From Pseudorhodobacter wandonensis (GTDB lineage: Bacteria > Pseudomonadota > Alphaproteobacteria > Rhodobacterales > Rhodobacteraceae), in assembly GCF_001202035.1 (NCBI RefSeq), contig NZ_LGHT01000023.1, positions 1-64,000 on the forward strand: DNA of 64,000 bases. Direction: 5' to 3'. Positions 54,956 to 64,000 of this stretch are shown in pieces. How positions within the stretch are numbered: position 1 is the stretch's first letter; each line of letters opens with the position of its first letter. The notes beneath the pieces are model-generated. The model was not told the DNA's origin, searched no databases, and saw only the letters and a list, made by a program, of their open reading frames with translations. A program made the position numbers and the translations under genes.

Positions 54956-56474
54956 TCTGCTTGCCACTACGGCCTTTGCCAACCCTGATGGGGCAATGAT
55001 TTACGTCGATCAATGCGCCGCCTGCCATGCGCAAACACGGCTGGGCGGTACTGGCCCCGCGCTGATCCCCGAAAGCCTTGGGCGGCTAAAGGGTGAGAGC
55101 CTTGAGGCAATTATCGCGGGAGGGCGTGTTGCGACGCAAATGCCCGCGTTCAAAGGCACCTTGAGCGCCCAAGAGATTGCCGCCGTTGCTGAATATATCA
55201 GTACCCCGCTGGCCACGCCGCCCAGCTGGACCGAGGCCGATATTGAGGCCACCCGCAGTCTGGATGCAGATTACACGCCTGCCAGCGCGCCGGTGTTCAA
55301 GGCCGATCCGATGAATATCACGCTGGTGGTGGAAACCGGCGATCATCATGTTTCTGTGCTGGATGGCGACACGTTCGATGTGCTTGACCGTTTTGAAACC
55401 CCCTTTGCCGTGCATGGCGGCCCAAAGTTCAGCCCCGATGGCCGCTATGTGTTCATCATGTCGCGTGATGGTTGGGTGCAGAAATACGATATCTGGTCGC
55501 TGCAACAGGTGGGGCGCGTGCGGGCGGGCCTGAATTCGCGCAATATCGCGATGAGCAATGATGGCAAGTGGCTGGCCGTTGCCAATTACCTGCCGCGCAC
55601 GCTGACCATTCTGGCGACCGATGATCTGACTGTGGCGAAGGTGATCGATGTGGCAGGCCATGACGGCACCCCCAGCCGCGTTTCGGCGGTGTACCAAGCG
55701 CCGCAGCGCAACAGTTTCGTGCTGGCGCTAAAGGATGTTCCCGAGATTTGGGAAATTGCGACCGACCCCGATGCCGGCCCGTTTTATGACGGCTTTGTGC
55801 ACAGCCATGAAAAATCGATGGAGGAAGGGCTTGCCGCCGAGAAGGGCTTGTTTGCCCGCCGCCGCATCAAGATTAACGCGCCTTTGGATGATTTCTTTTT
55901 CACCCCCGACTATACAAACCTGATCGGCACCAACCGCGAAGGCGACAAAGGTGTGGTGGTCAATATGGTTGTCGGCCATGAGATTGCCGAGCTACCGCTG
56001 CCCGGTATGCCGCATCTGGGGTCAGGCATCACCTGGACCAGCCACGGGCGCAAAGTGATGGCCACGCCGCATCTGCAAGAAGGGGTGCTGTCGGTGATCG
56101 ACCTTGAAACCTTTAAGCTGGTGAAAACCATTCAAATGGAAGGGCCGGGGTTTTTTCTGCGCAGTCACGAAAACTCGGCCTATGTCTGGGCCGATGTGTT
56201 CTTTGGCCCGAACAAGGGCAAGATGCATATCATTGACAAGGAAAGCCTAGAGATTGTGCGTACGCTTGACCCTGCGCCGGGCAAAACCGTGGCGCATACC
56301 GAGTTTACCAAGGATGGCCGCTATGCGTTGGTATCAATTTGGGAAGATGACGGCGCGGTGATCGTGTATGATGCGAAAACCTTTGAAGAGGTAAAGCGGC
56401 TGCCAATGCGCAAGCCTTCGGGGAAATATAATGTCTGGAACAAAATCACCTTCAGCGACGGAACCAGCCACTAA
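54930..56474 (+). CDS. nirN: NirN, dihydro-heme d1 dehydrogenase
   Basis: A 514-residue periplasmic NirS paralogue that performs the last dehydrogenation of the d1 propionate side chain. The signal peptide ends TAFA; the heme c motif is CAACH at residues 29-33, and a d1-type propeller follows from about residue 110. The C-terminal [13 protein letters not shown] resembles the NirS end. Its last 44 nt overlap the next small gene. Confidence 0.94.
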   Translation: MIRHIVFFSLLATTAFANPDGAMIYVDQCAACHAQTRLGGTGPALIPESLGRLKGESLEAIIAGGRVATQMPAFKGTLSAQEIAAVAEYISTPLATPPSWTEADIEATRSLDADYTPASAPVFKADPMNITLVVETGDHHVSVLDGDTFDVLDRFETPFAVHGGPKFSPDGRYVFIMSRDGWVQKYDIWSLQQVGRVRAGLNSRNIAMSNDGKWLAVANYLPRTLTILATDDLTVAKVIDVAGHDGTPSRVSAVYQAPQRNSFVLALKDVPEIWEIATDPDAGPFYDGFVHSHEKSMEEGLAAEKGLFARRRIKINAPLDDFFFTPDYTNLIGTNREGDKGVVVNMVVGHEIAELPLPGMPHLGSGITWTSHGRKVMATPHLQEGVLSVIDLETFKLVKTIQMEGPGFFLRSHENSAYVWADVFFGPNKGKMHIIDKESLEIVRTLDPAPGKTVAHTEFTKDGRYALVSIWEDDGAVIVYDAKTFEEVKRLPMRKPSGKYNVWNKITFSDGTSH

Positions 56475-56700
56475 AGGCCCGCCCGTCTATAAAAACATGT
56501 GGGTCTTGGGGGCGTTGCTGTGGCCTTTTGCAACCTCGGCTGTGGCGATCAATCTGTTCATGCTGGGGCTTTTGACCCAAGCGATTGGCCTGCCCGCGAT
56601 TTCGCCGGTGGCGGCGCTGTGGTGGTGCCTGCCTTTGGGCCTGCCTGCCACCTATGCCGCGGCGCGCTGGGTTCGCAGTCTGATTGAGCAGGCGTCCTGA
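56431..56700 (+). CDS. Small two-segment membrane protein at the end of the nir operon
   Basis: An 89-residue protein with two hydrophobic segments (VLGALLWPFATSAVAINLFML and ISPVAALWWCLPLGLPATYAAA). It overlaps nirN by 44 nt in another frame, which for a translated overlap is long; ATG 56497 inside it would remove the overlap. GGGGAAA precedes ATG 56431. I do not recognise the family; nnrT-type or other nir accessory membrane proteins are possible. The convergent sugar operon ends 3 nt further on. Confidence 0.65.
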   Translation: MSGTKSPSATEPATKGPPVYKNMWVLGALLWPFATSAVAINLFMLGLLTQAIGLPAISPVAALWWCLPLGLPATYAAARWVRSLIEQAS

Positions 56701-56703
56701 CGG

Positions 56704-57537
56704 TTAAAGCCCGTAGATGCGGCGGGCATTGTGCTGTGTGATCGCGCGGGCCTCATCCGGGCTTAGGGCCGCAAGCAGGGCGCGGCTTTGGTCTATCCAT
56801 TTCGGCAGGCCGACACCAAGGTTGGCCACCGGCCAATCGCTGCCCCAGACAATCCGGTTGGGGCCGAAACAGTCGATCACATGCGCAACCCAAGGCATAA
56901 GGTCGGCGGTTTCACCCTGACCCGCCGCGCAATAGGCGGTGATGCCGGACAGCTTGCAATTCAGGTTGGGGAAGGCGGCCAAGCGCCGCAGCGATGCCGC
57001 CCAAGGTGCAAAACCGCCCCCCGCAATATCGGGCACACCACAGTGATCGAGCATAAATATCTGGTCATCGCAGGCACGCAGCAATTCCGCGGCCACGTCA
57101 TGTTGGCGGGCAAGGAAACACAGATCAAACGGCAGGCCCTTGGCCCCGATTTTGCGCAGGTTGCGGCGAAAGGTCTCCGAGCGCGACAGATCATCGGGCA
57201 CCACATGCAGGATACGACGATAGCCTTTCACGCCCAGGCCTTCGCACTCTTCCAGCCAGGCATCAAAGCCTGCATCGGTTTCGGGCCGACACGATGCGAT
57301 TTGCCCCAAGAGCGGTTCGCGCAAAAGGGTTGCGATAAACCGCGCCTCGGCCTGATAGTCGGCATCGTCTGCCCCCGCCTCCATAAACAGCGTGCCGATG
57401 ATGCCTTTGCCCGCCGTAAGTGCTGCATAGTTTGACAGCGTAAAGCTGCGCTGGGCCAGTGCCGGAATGTCATCTGTCCAGCTATAGCGCAGCGGGTCGC
57501 GGTAGATAAGGTGTTGATGGGTATCAAGAAACTCCAT
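56704..57537 (-). CDS. Amidohydrolase_2 family lactonase, L-fuconolactonase-like
   Basis: A 277-residue TIM-barrel metal-dependent hydrolase. The N-terminal DTHQHLIYRD gives the HxH-type metal pair, and MLDHCGVPD and WGSDWPVANLG give later His and Asp ligands. This is the form of L-fucono-1,5-lactonase and related sugar lactonases, and the neighbours (sugar dehydrogenase, dehydratase, importer) support lactone hydrolysis. The exact sugar is inferred. Last gene of the operon. Confidence 0.83.
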   Translation of the reverse strand: MEFLDTHQHLIYRDPLRYSWTDDIPALAQRSFTLSNYAALTAGKGIIGTLFMEAGADDADYQAEARFIATLLREPLLGQIASCRPETDAGFDAWLEECEGLGVKGYRRILHVVPDDLSRSETFRRNLRKIGAKGLPFDLCFLARQHDVAAELLRACDDQIFMLDHCGVPDIAGGGFAPWAASLRRLAAFPNLNCKLSGITAYCAAGQGETADLMPWVAHVIDCFGPNRIVWGSDWPVANLGVGLPKWIDQSRALLAALSPDEARAITQHNARRIYGL

Positions 57538-57540
57538 ACG

Positions 57541-59055
57541 CTACATCACCGCGCCGATTTGCCACGGCACAAATTCGGCCCCGCCAAAGCCCAACGCCTC
57601 GGATTTCGTGACCTCACCCGAGGCGACGCGAATGAACATCTCGAACATCTCGGCGCCTTTGTCGGCAAGGCTGACATCGCGGTCGATAATGTCGCCGGTG
57701 TTGATGTCCATGTCTTCCTCCATGCGGGTGAACATGTCGGTGTTGGTGGCCACTTTGATGCAAGGCACGGGTTTATAACCCGAAACCGAACCGCGACCGG
57801 TGGTGAACACGATCAGGTTCGCGCCCGAGGCAACCTGACCGGTGACCGAGCAGGGGTCGTAGCCGGGGCTGTCCATGAACACGAAACCCTTTTGGGTGAT
57901 CGGTTCGGCGAACAGATACACGCCTGCCAGCGGGGCAGTGCCGCCTTTGGCCACAGCCCCCAGCGATTTTTCCAGAATGGTGGTCAGCCCGCCGCGTTTG
58001 TTGCCGGGGCTGGGGTTATTGTTCATCTCGCCTTTGTTGCGGGCGGTGTAATCCTCCCACCAATGGATGCGATCAACCAGTTTCTGCCCGATTTCGGGGG
58101 TGACGGCGCGGCGGGTCAGCAGATGCTCGGCGCCGTAAATCTCGGACGTTTCCGACAGGATTGTCGTGCCGCCATGGCGCACCAGCAGGTCGGATGCCAC
58201 ACCAAGCGCCGGGTTGGCAGTGATGCCGGAATAGCCGTCCGAGCCGCCGCATTGCATCCCGATCACCAGTTCAGATACGGGGATAGATTCGCGCGTGCAG
58301 GCATCGGCTTTGATCGCCATTTCATGCAGCATTTCAACGCCGCGTTCCACCGTGCGACGTGTGCCGCCGGTTTGCTGGATGGTCATATAGCGGAAATTGC
58401 CATCGTCGCGCATCCGTGCCGCGCCGATCAGATCAGGGATCTGCATCACCTCACAGCCAAGTCCCACCAGCAGGATGCCCGCGAAATTGGGGTTGCGGGC
58501 ATAGCCTTGCAGGGTGCGAAACAGGGTGTCATAGCCCTCATTCTCGCCCGACATGCCGCAGCCGGAACTGTGAACGATTGGTACAATACCATCGACGTTT
58601 TTCAGGGCGCGGAACCAGTCGGTATTCTCGGCCTGCTCGGCGATGAAGCGCGCGACCGAGCCAGAGCAGTTGACCGAGGTCAGCACGCCCAGATAGTTGC
58701 GGGTGCCGGAGCGGCCGTCACTGCGGCGATAGCCTTGGAACACCCGTGCCTCGGTTATTGCGGGCAGGGGGGTGGCCTGTGCGCCAAAGGCGTAATCCTG
58801 TTCGTGGTCGGCCATCGCAAGGTTTTGCACATGCACATGCGCGCCTTGCGCAATGTCACAGGTGGCGGCACCGATAATCTGGCCGTAGCGGCGGATGTTT
58901 TCGCCCGCAGCAATCGCACGGTTGGCGATTTTATGGCCGCGTTTTACGGCGTCGACCATGGTATAGCCTGCCACGGTTTCACCGGCCGTTAAATCGGCAA
59001 GGGCAATATCGACATTGTCGTCAGCGTGCAGGCGGATGCTGGTTTGGTTGGTCAT
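57541..59055 (-). CDS. UxaA-family sugar acid dehydratase
   Basis: A 504-residue protein with an N-terminal SAF domain (residues about 1-90) and a C-terminal UxaA/GarD domain, as in altronate and galactarate dehydratases. Family sequence includes GYRRSDGRSGTRNYLGVL, VHSSGCGMSGENEGYD, MQCGGSDGYSGITANPALG and FTTGRGSVSGYKPVPCIKV. In this operon it probably dehydrates an aldonate such as L-fuconate to a 2-keto-3-deoxy acid; the enolase-type dehydratase usual for that step is absent from the window. Follows the SDR gene by 9 nt. Confidence 0.88.
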   Translation of the reverse strand: MTNQTSIRLHADDNVDIALADLTAGETVAGYTMVDAVKRGHKIANRAIAAGENIRRYGQIIGAATCDIAQGAHVHVQNLAMADHEQDYAFGAQATPLPAITEARVFQGYRRSDGRSGTRNYLGVLTSVNCSGSVARFIAEQAENTDWFRALKNVDGIVPIVHSSGCGMSGENEGYDTLFRTLQGYARNPNFAGILLVGLGCEVMQIPDLIGAARMRDDGNFRYMTIQQTGGTRRTVERGVEMLHEMAIKADACTRESIPVSELVIGMQCGGSDGYSGITANPALGVASDLLVRHGGTTILSETSEIYGAEHLLTRRAVTPEIGQKLVDRIHWWEDYTARNKGEMNNNPSPGNKRGGLTTILEKSLGAVAKGGTAPLAGVYLFAEPITQKGFVFMDSPGYDPCSVTGQVASGANLIVFTTGRGSVSGYKPVPCIKVATNTDMFTRMEEDMDINTGDIIDRDVSLADKGAEMFEMFIRVASGEVTKSEALGFGGAEFVPWQIGAVM

Positions 59056-59064
59056 GGGCCACCT

Positions 59065-59910
<846 letters not shown>

Positions 59911-59917
59911 TCATGAA

Positions 59918-60865
59918 TCAATCGTAAAGAACTGCCGCGATTTCCGGCGCGTCCATGTTGGTTTTGTCATACCAGAAAAAGCCGGTATCGATCAGCTTTG
60001 GCACGGACTCGCCCTTGGATGCCATCAGCGCTGCCTTGACGGTTTCATAGCCAATGCCAACAGGGTTTTGCGTGATCGCACCAGCCATAGACCCATCCAT
60101 GATTGCTGCCTTTTGCGCCGCACCGGAATCGTAACCGATGACGATCACTTCTGACCGGCCGGTTTCCTTGATCGCGTTCAGCACACCAATGGCCGAACCT
60201 TCGTTGGCCCCGAAAATCCCTTTCAGGTCAGGATGGGCGGTCAGGATGGCTTTGGTAATCTCGGTCGATTGCAGCTGGTCGCCGGCACCGTATTGGATGT
60301 CGACGATTTCGATGTTCGGGTGGCTTTCCTTGATGCGGTTCACGAAACCATCGCGGCGGTCGATGCCGGTGCGCGAGGTTTGGTCATGCACCACCAGCGC
60401 CACTTTGCCCGCATCACCGATCAGTTCAGCCATTTTATCGGCAGCAAGGCCGGCAGCGGCGGCGTTATCGGTGGTCGCAGTTGCAACAGGGATGTCGCTG
60501 TCTACGCCAGAGTCAAATGCGACGATCGGAATGCCGGCTTCTTGGGCCTTGCGCAGCATGGGAATGGCGGCTTGGCTATCCAGCGCGGCGAAACCGATGG
60601 CGGCAGGGTTTTTGGCCAAAGCGGCGGCCAGCATATCCATCTGCTTGTCGACCTGTGCCTCGGTATCCGGGCCTTCAAAGGTTACTGTCACGTCAAATTC
60701 AGCTGCGGCCTTATCGGCACCTGCCTTTACGGCCTGCCAGAACTGGTGCTGGAAGCCTTTGGAAATCAGCGCGATATAGGGCTTGTCTTGCGCTGCGACA
60801 AAGCCGGTGCTGGCCAATAGCGCCGCCGCACTGACAGCCGCGAAAAGGGTTCTTCTGTTCATCAT
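59918..60865 (-). CDS. Sugar ABC transporter substrate-binding protein (RbsB-like)
   Basis: Periplasmic receptor of 315 residues for a sugar importer, of the ribose/galactose type (Peripla_BP_4). The signal peptide ends TGFVAA. Family marks are YIALISKGFQHQFWQAV, GFAALDSQAAIPMLRKAQEAGIPIVAFDSGV and GIFGANEGSAIGVLNAI. It is encoded between the permease and the sugar enzymes. The specific sugar is inferred to be L-fucose-like from context. Confidence 0.92.
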   Translation of the reverse strand: MMNRRTLFAAVSAAALLASTGFVAAQDKPYIALISKGFQHQFWQAVKAGADKAAAEFDVTVTFEGPDTEAQVDKQMDMLAAALAKNPAAIGFAALDSQAAIPMLRKAQEAGIPIVAFDSGVDSDIPVATATTDNAAAAGLAADKMAELIGDAGKVALVVHDQTSRTGIDRRDGFVNRIKESHPNIEIVDIQYGAGDQLQSTEITKAILTAHPDLKGIFGANEGSAIGVLNAIKETGRSEVIVIGYDSGAAQKAAIMDGSMAGAITQNPVGIGYETVKAALMASKGESVPKLIDTGFFWYDKTNMDAPEIAAVLYD

Positions 60866-60900
60866 GGTTCTCTCTCCCGTTAAAATTATGGTGATGTGTG

Positions 60901-60917
60901 AATAGGTTGGCCCTATT
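60901..60917 (-). other. Short stem-loop between permease and binding-protein genes
   Basis: AATAGG (60901-60906) pairs with CCTATT (60912-60917). Weak; could be a processing stem in the 61-nt gap before the binding-protein gene. Confidence 0.3.
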
Positions 60918-60926
60918 TCTGGTTTG

Positions 60927-61925
60927 TTAACTCAGCCGGCGCCGCCGCATCATATCGGCATAAACTGCGATGATGATGATCGAGCCGGTGACGACGGTTT
61001 GCCATTCTTGTGCGACCGACATGATGCGCAGCCCGTTCAGCAAAACCGACATGATTAGCGCGCCGATGATGGTGCCCAGCACCGACCCGCGGCCGCCGGC
61101 AAGCGAGGTGCCGCCAATGACCACAGCGGCAATCGCGTCCAATTCATACCCGAGGCCCAAGGCGGGCTGTGCCGAGTTGAGGCGCGAGGCAATGATCAGC
61201 CCCGCGATACCGCAAATCCCGCCGGCCAGCGCATAGATCGCCATTTTCCAGCCATCGGCATTGACGCCTGACAGGCGCACGGCCTCTTCATTCGACCCAA
61301 GCGCAAAGCAATAGCGGCCCAGCACGGTGCGGTTCAGTACATAGCCAATCGCCAGCGCCAGCAGAAACAGGATCAGCACGCCATTGGGCAGTGGCACCGC
61401 CGGAATGATGGCCCCGACAAATGAGCCGGTCGAGATTTGGTCAAACCCCGGCGTGTCATTGAAATAGATCGGCTTGGTGCCCGAAATTACCAGCGACAGA
61501 CCTTTGAGGATAAGCATCATCCCCAAGGTTGCGATGAAGGGCGGCACCTTCATCTTGGCGACCAAGGTGCCGGAAATCAGCCCGCAACCCGCGCCGGCCG
61601 CCACGGCCGCGACCACGCCCACCGCAAAGGGCAGGCCCGCATAGGTTAGTACCACGCCCGCAATGACGGCGGTAAAGGTCATCAATGTGCCAACCGACAG
61701 GTCAATGCCGCCGGTGATGATGACCAAGGTTGCTGCGATTGCCAGTACGCCATTGACCGAAGTCGCCTGCAAAATCGCAAGGATATTAGAGGTTTGCATG
61801 AAGTTGGGCGAGGCGACCGAGAAGAACAGCAAAAGCACGATCAAACTGGCAAAGGCCCAAAGTTTTTGCTGCGCGCCATTGGCCTTTGGTTTGGCTTTGG
61901 CGGAAAGGGCGGGGGCGGTTGTCAT
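60927..61925 (-). CDS. Sugar ABC transporter permease (RbsC-like)
   Basis: A 332-residue BPD_transp_2 family permease with about ten membrane segments. The motif [26 protein letters not shown], the loop [11 protein letters not shown] (EAA-like) and [24 protein letters not shown] are hallmarks of RbsC/XylH proteins. It overlaps the ATPase gene by 4 nt. Confidence 0.95.
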   Translation of the reverse strand: MTTAPALSAKAKPKANGAQQKLWAFASLIVLLLFFSVASPNFMQTSNILAILQATSVNGVLAIAATLVIITGGIDLSVGTLMTFTAVIAGVVLTYAGLPFAVGVVAAVAAGAGCGLISGTLVAKMKVPPFIATLGMMLILKGLSLVISGTKPIYFNDTPGFDQISTGSFVGAIIPAVPLPNGVLILFLLALAIGYVLNRTVLGRYCFALGSNEEAVRLSGVNADGWKMAIYALAGGICGIAGLIIASRLNSAQPALGLGYELDAIAAVVIGGTSLAGGRGSVLGTIIGALIMSVLLNGLRIMSVAQEWQTVVTGSIIIIAVYADMMRRRRLS

Positions 61926-63442
61926 GCGATTGCTCCTGTAGGTTCATCGGTGCGCAGGGTGGCCAGATGCATAATCTCTTCTTGGCTGGTGGCTGGCCCA
62001 CCGGGCAAAATGCCGGTCAGACGGCCTTCGCACATCACGGCGATACGGTGTGACAGGCGTAGCACCTCGGGCAGTTCAGCGCTGATCACGATCACCGCTT
62101 TGCCTTGTGCCGCAAGTGATTGCAGTAGTTTGTAAATCTCGGCCTTGGCACCAACGTCGATGCCGCGCGTGGGTTCGTCGAAAATCAGAATGTCACAATC
62201 GCGCAGCAGCCATTTCGCGATGACCACCTTTTGCTGATTGCCGCCCGATAGCAGGCGCAATTCCTGCCGTGCCGAGGGCGTGCGGATGGACAGGGTTTTG
62301 ATGTAACCATCGGCAGTAGCGCCCAGTTTGGCGTCATCAATCACGCCAAAGCTGTTGCCAAAACGGGGCAGGCTGGCCATCGCGATATTGTCGCGCAGGT
62401 CAAGCCCGAGCGCGAGGCCGAAATGCTTGCGATCTTCGGACAAATAGCCGATGCCCGCCGCAACTGCATCCTTTGGCGTGCGGATTTGCGTGGGCTTGCC
62501 ATGCACCAAAATCTCGCCGCTTTCGCGCTTGTCGGCGCCAAAGATCGCGCGGGCCACCTCAGTCCGGCCCGCACCCATCAGGCCGGCAAAGCCCAAAATC
62601 TCGCCCTGTTTCAGGGTAAAGCTGACATTGCGCACTAGTCGCCCACGGTTCAGGCCTTTTACCTCAAGCGCCATGGGGGCGTTGGAAAGGTCGGGAATTT
62701 CGACATGCACCGCCTCAAGCTCGCGGCCTACCATCATCGAAATAATGGTGTTGATCGGGGTGTCTTTGGCCTGCACGGTGCCGATATAGGCGCCGTCGCG
62801 CATTACGGTTACGCGGTCGGAAATGCGTTTGATTTCATCCATTTTATGGCTGATATATACCACCCCCACGCCTTCGGATTTCAGCTGGCGGATGATGGTG
62901 AACAGCTCATTCGTCTCGGCATCATTCAGCGCGGCGGTGGGTTCATCCATAATCAGAATGCTGGATTTGAAGGACAGCGCCTTGGCGATTTCAACCATTT
63001 GCTGCTTGGCGACCGACAGGCTGCGCACCTCGGCGCGGGGGTCGATGCGCACTTTCATCGCGGCAAAGATCGCCTCGGCCTGCGCGTTCAGCGATGCCTC
63101 ATCCAAGCGGCCAAACCGCAGGCGGGGTTCGCGGCCGATAAAGATGTTTTGCGCAACTGTCAGGTCGTTCATCAAGGCAAGTTCTTGGTGAATAATCCCG
63201 ATCCCGAGGTCTTGGGCCGCGCGGGGGCCGTTGATGGTGACGGTTTTGCCAGCCACAGAAATGCTGCCGCCATCGGGTTGGTAGATACCCGACATCACTT
63301 TCATCAATGTTGATTTGCCGGCGCCGTTTTCGCCCATCAGCGCGTGAACCTCGCCAGAGACCAGATCAAACTGCACCGATTTCAGCGCGTGAACGCCGGG
63401 AAAATGCTTATCAATTCCCATCATGCGAACAAGTTCGGTCAT
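61922..63442 (-). CDS. Sugar ABC transporter ATP-binding protein (RbsA-like, two ATPase domains)
   Basis: A 506-residue duplicated ATPase. The N-terminal half has Walker [10 protein letters not shown], a shortened signature ([15 protein letters not shown]) and Walker [11 protein letters not shown]; the C-terminal half has signature [17 protein letters not shown] and Walker [16 protein letters not shown]. As in other RbsA-type proteins, the second half lacks a full Walker A (GLMGAGRTE). It overlaps the genes on both sides by 4 nt. Confidence 0.95.
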   Translation of the reverse strand: MTELVRMMGIDKHFPGVHALKSVQFDLVSGEVHALMGENGAGKSTLMKVMSGIYQPDGGSISVAGKTVTINGPRAAQDLGIGIIHQELALMNDLTVAQNIFIGREPRLRFGRLDEASLNAQAEAIFAAMKVRIDPRAEVRSLSVAKQQMVEIAKALSFKSSILIMDEPTAALNDAETNELFTIIRQLKSEGVGVVYISHKMDEIKRISDRVTVMRDGAYIGTVQAKDTPINTIISMMVGRELEAVHVEIPDLSNAPMALEVKGLNRGRLVRNVSFTLKQGEILGFAGLMGAGRTEVARAIFGADKRESGEILVHGKPTQIRTPKDAVAAGIGYLSEDRKHFGLALGLDLRDNIAMASLPRFGNSFGVIDDAKLGATADGYIKTLSIRTPSARQELRLLSGGNQQKVVIAKWLLRDCDILIFDEPTRGIDVGAKAEIYKLLQSLAAQGKAVIVISAELPEVLRLSHRIAVMCEGRLTGILPGGPATSQEEIMHLATLRTDEPTGAIA

Positions 63443-63999
63443 GCGGCCCCCTTGGTCGAAAAATCTACGATGACTTTGATGATGCTGTCGCGGTTGGCGA
63501 CCAGTTCGGAAAAGCGGGTGGGCAGGGCGTCAAGCCGCAGCACCTCGGATTCCAGCTTGGCCGCGTCAATCCGGCCATCGCGCAACGCCGCCATGACGGT
63601 TTCAAAATCGGCCTTCAGCGCGTTGCGGCTGCCGATCAGGCGCATTTCGCGTTTGTGAAACTCGGGGTCGGAAAACGCGATCTGATCCTTGACCACGCTG
63701 ACCAGAACATACGTGCCGCCATGCGCGACATGGGCAAAGCCGGCCTCTATCGCGCCTGCATGGCCGGTGGCATCAAACACCACGTCATAGCCATCTGGGG
63801 CAGGCAGGGTTTGGCCGGGTTGGAAGATGGCATCAAAGCCAAAGCCGGTGCGCGCGGCCGTCAAACGCGTGGCACTGGTATCCAGCAGATGGACAGTCGC
63901 CCCCGCCAGCCGGGCAAACAATGCAGTGCCAAGCCCGATCGGCCCTGCACCGGTAACCAGTACCAGATCGCCCTTGGCAACCCCCGACCGTGCTACGGC
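63439..63999 (-). CDS. Zinc-type alcohol/sugar dehydrogenase, C-terminal part (5' end outside window)
   Basis: The frame runs off the window end, so only about the last 186 residues are seen. They contain the Rossmann nucleotide motif [19 protein letters not shown] and the C-terminal catalytic-fold half with the ending [10 protein letters not shown], as in threonine/sorbitol dehydrogenase-like MDR enzymes. An ORF start at 63921 is internal. In L-fucose pathways a dehydrogenase oxidises 2-keto-3-deoxyfuconate; this protein may do that or oxidise another intermediate. Confidence 0.87.
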   Translation of the reverse strand, partial: AVARSGVAKGDLVLVTGAGPIGLGTALFARLAGATVHLLDTSATRLTAARTGFGFDAIFQPGQTLPAPDGYDVVFDATGHAGAIEAGFAHVAHGGTYVLVSVVKDQIAFSDPEFHKREMRLIGSRNALKADFETVMAALRDGRIDAAKLESEVLRLDALPTRFSELVANRDSIIKVIVDFSTKGAA

Positions 64000-64000
64000 A

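Noticed and set aside
57511-58992. 493-codon open frame on the plus strand opposite the UxaA-family gene.
   Set aside because: Exact antisense shadow of a well-supported gene with high third-position GC; the translation has no recognisable domain and is histidine- and glycine-rich in an artificial way.

Overview
The window reads as a chromosome segment of a denitrifying alphaproteobacterium, most likely family Rhodobacteraceae. The cytochrome bc1 genes, the flhA-fliR-flhB block with a lytic transglycosylase, the norCBQDEF and nirIX / nirSECF(DL)GHJN arrangement known from Paracoccus and relatives, and DUF1523 and DevBCA-type genes all point that way. Genes are tightly packed, many with 1-4 nt ATGA or TGATG overlaps, and no gap between called genes reaches 300 bases. 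I saw no tRNA, rRNA, CRISPR array, transposase, integrase or prophage gene.

Layout. 1-1740: end of the bc1 operon (cytochrome b, cytochrome c1). 1812-2354: dihydrofolate reductase-like protein. 2392-6711: TPP riboswitch followed by a thiamine ABC transporter operon with two tandem, diverged periplasmic binding proteins, then ThiP and ThiQ. 6817-9361: two MFS permeases. 9481-12910: Asd, a MuiA/DUF4139 protein and beta-carbonic anhydrase. 13050-15796: small unknown protein, M17 aminopeptidase and NlpC/P60 endopeptidase. 15913-18997: DevB-DevC-DevA type exporter. 19197-21866: creatinase, L,D-transpeptidase and cupin protein.

22097-32033 is a nine-gene same-strand block whose functions I cannot name: a coiled-coil protein, small membrane proteins, a AAA+ ATPase, two large uncharacterised soluble proteins, DUF1523 and a very large DUF2339 membrane protein. 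It is the best candidate here for an undescribed system. 32069-32461 is a GFA-family protein. 32686-37613 (minus) is a flagellar export operon: lytic transglycosylase, FlhA, FliR, FlhB, FliJ-like.

37801-56700 is a denitrification island: a Dnr/NnrR-type regulator with DUF4202, norCBQDEF (minus), nirIX (minus), and divergent nirS-E-C-F-DL-G-H-J-N plus a small membrane protein. Two FNR/NNR-type boxes (44663-44676 and 47654-47667) lie at the norC and nirI/nirS promoters and fit control by the local Dnr regulator. Together these genes make cytochrome cd1 nitrite reductase with its heme d1 cofactor, and the NO reductase that removes its toxic product. No nitrate or nitrous oxide reductase gene is in the window.

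56704-63999 (minus) is a sugar operon: Zn-dependent dehydrogenase (cut by the window end), RbsA/RbsC/RbsB-type ABC transporter, SDR resembling L-fucose dehydrogenase, UxaA-family dehydratase and a lactonase-type amidohydrolase. It suggests non-phosphorylative oxidation of L-fucose or a similar sugar. Short intergenic repeats of two families occur at 8153, 9371, 12233, 19025 and 26513.
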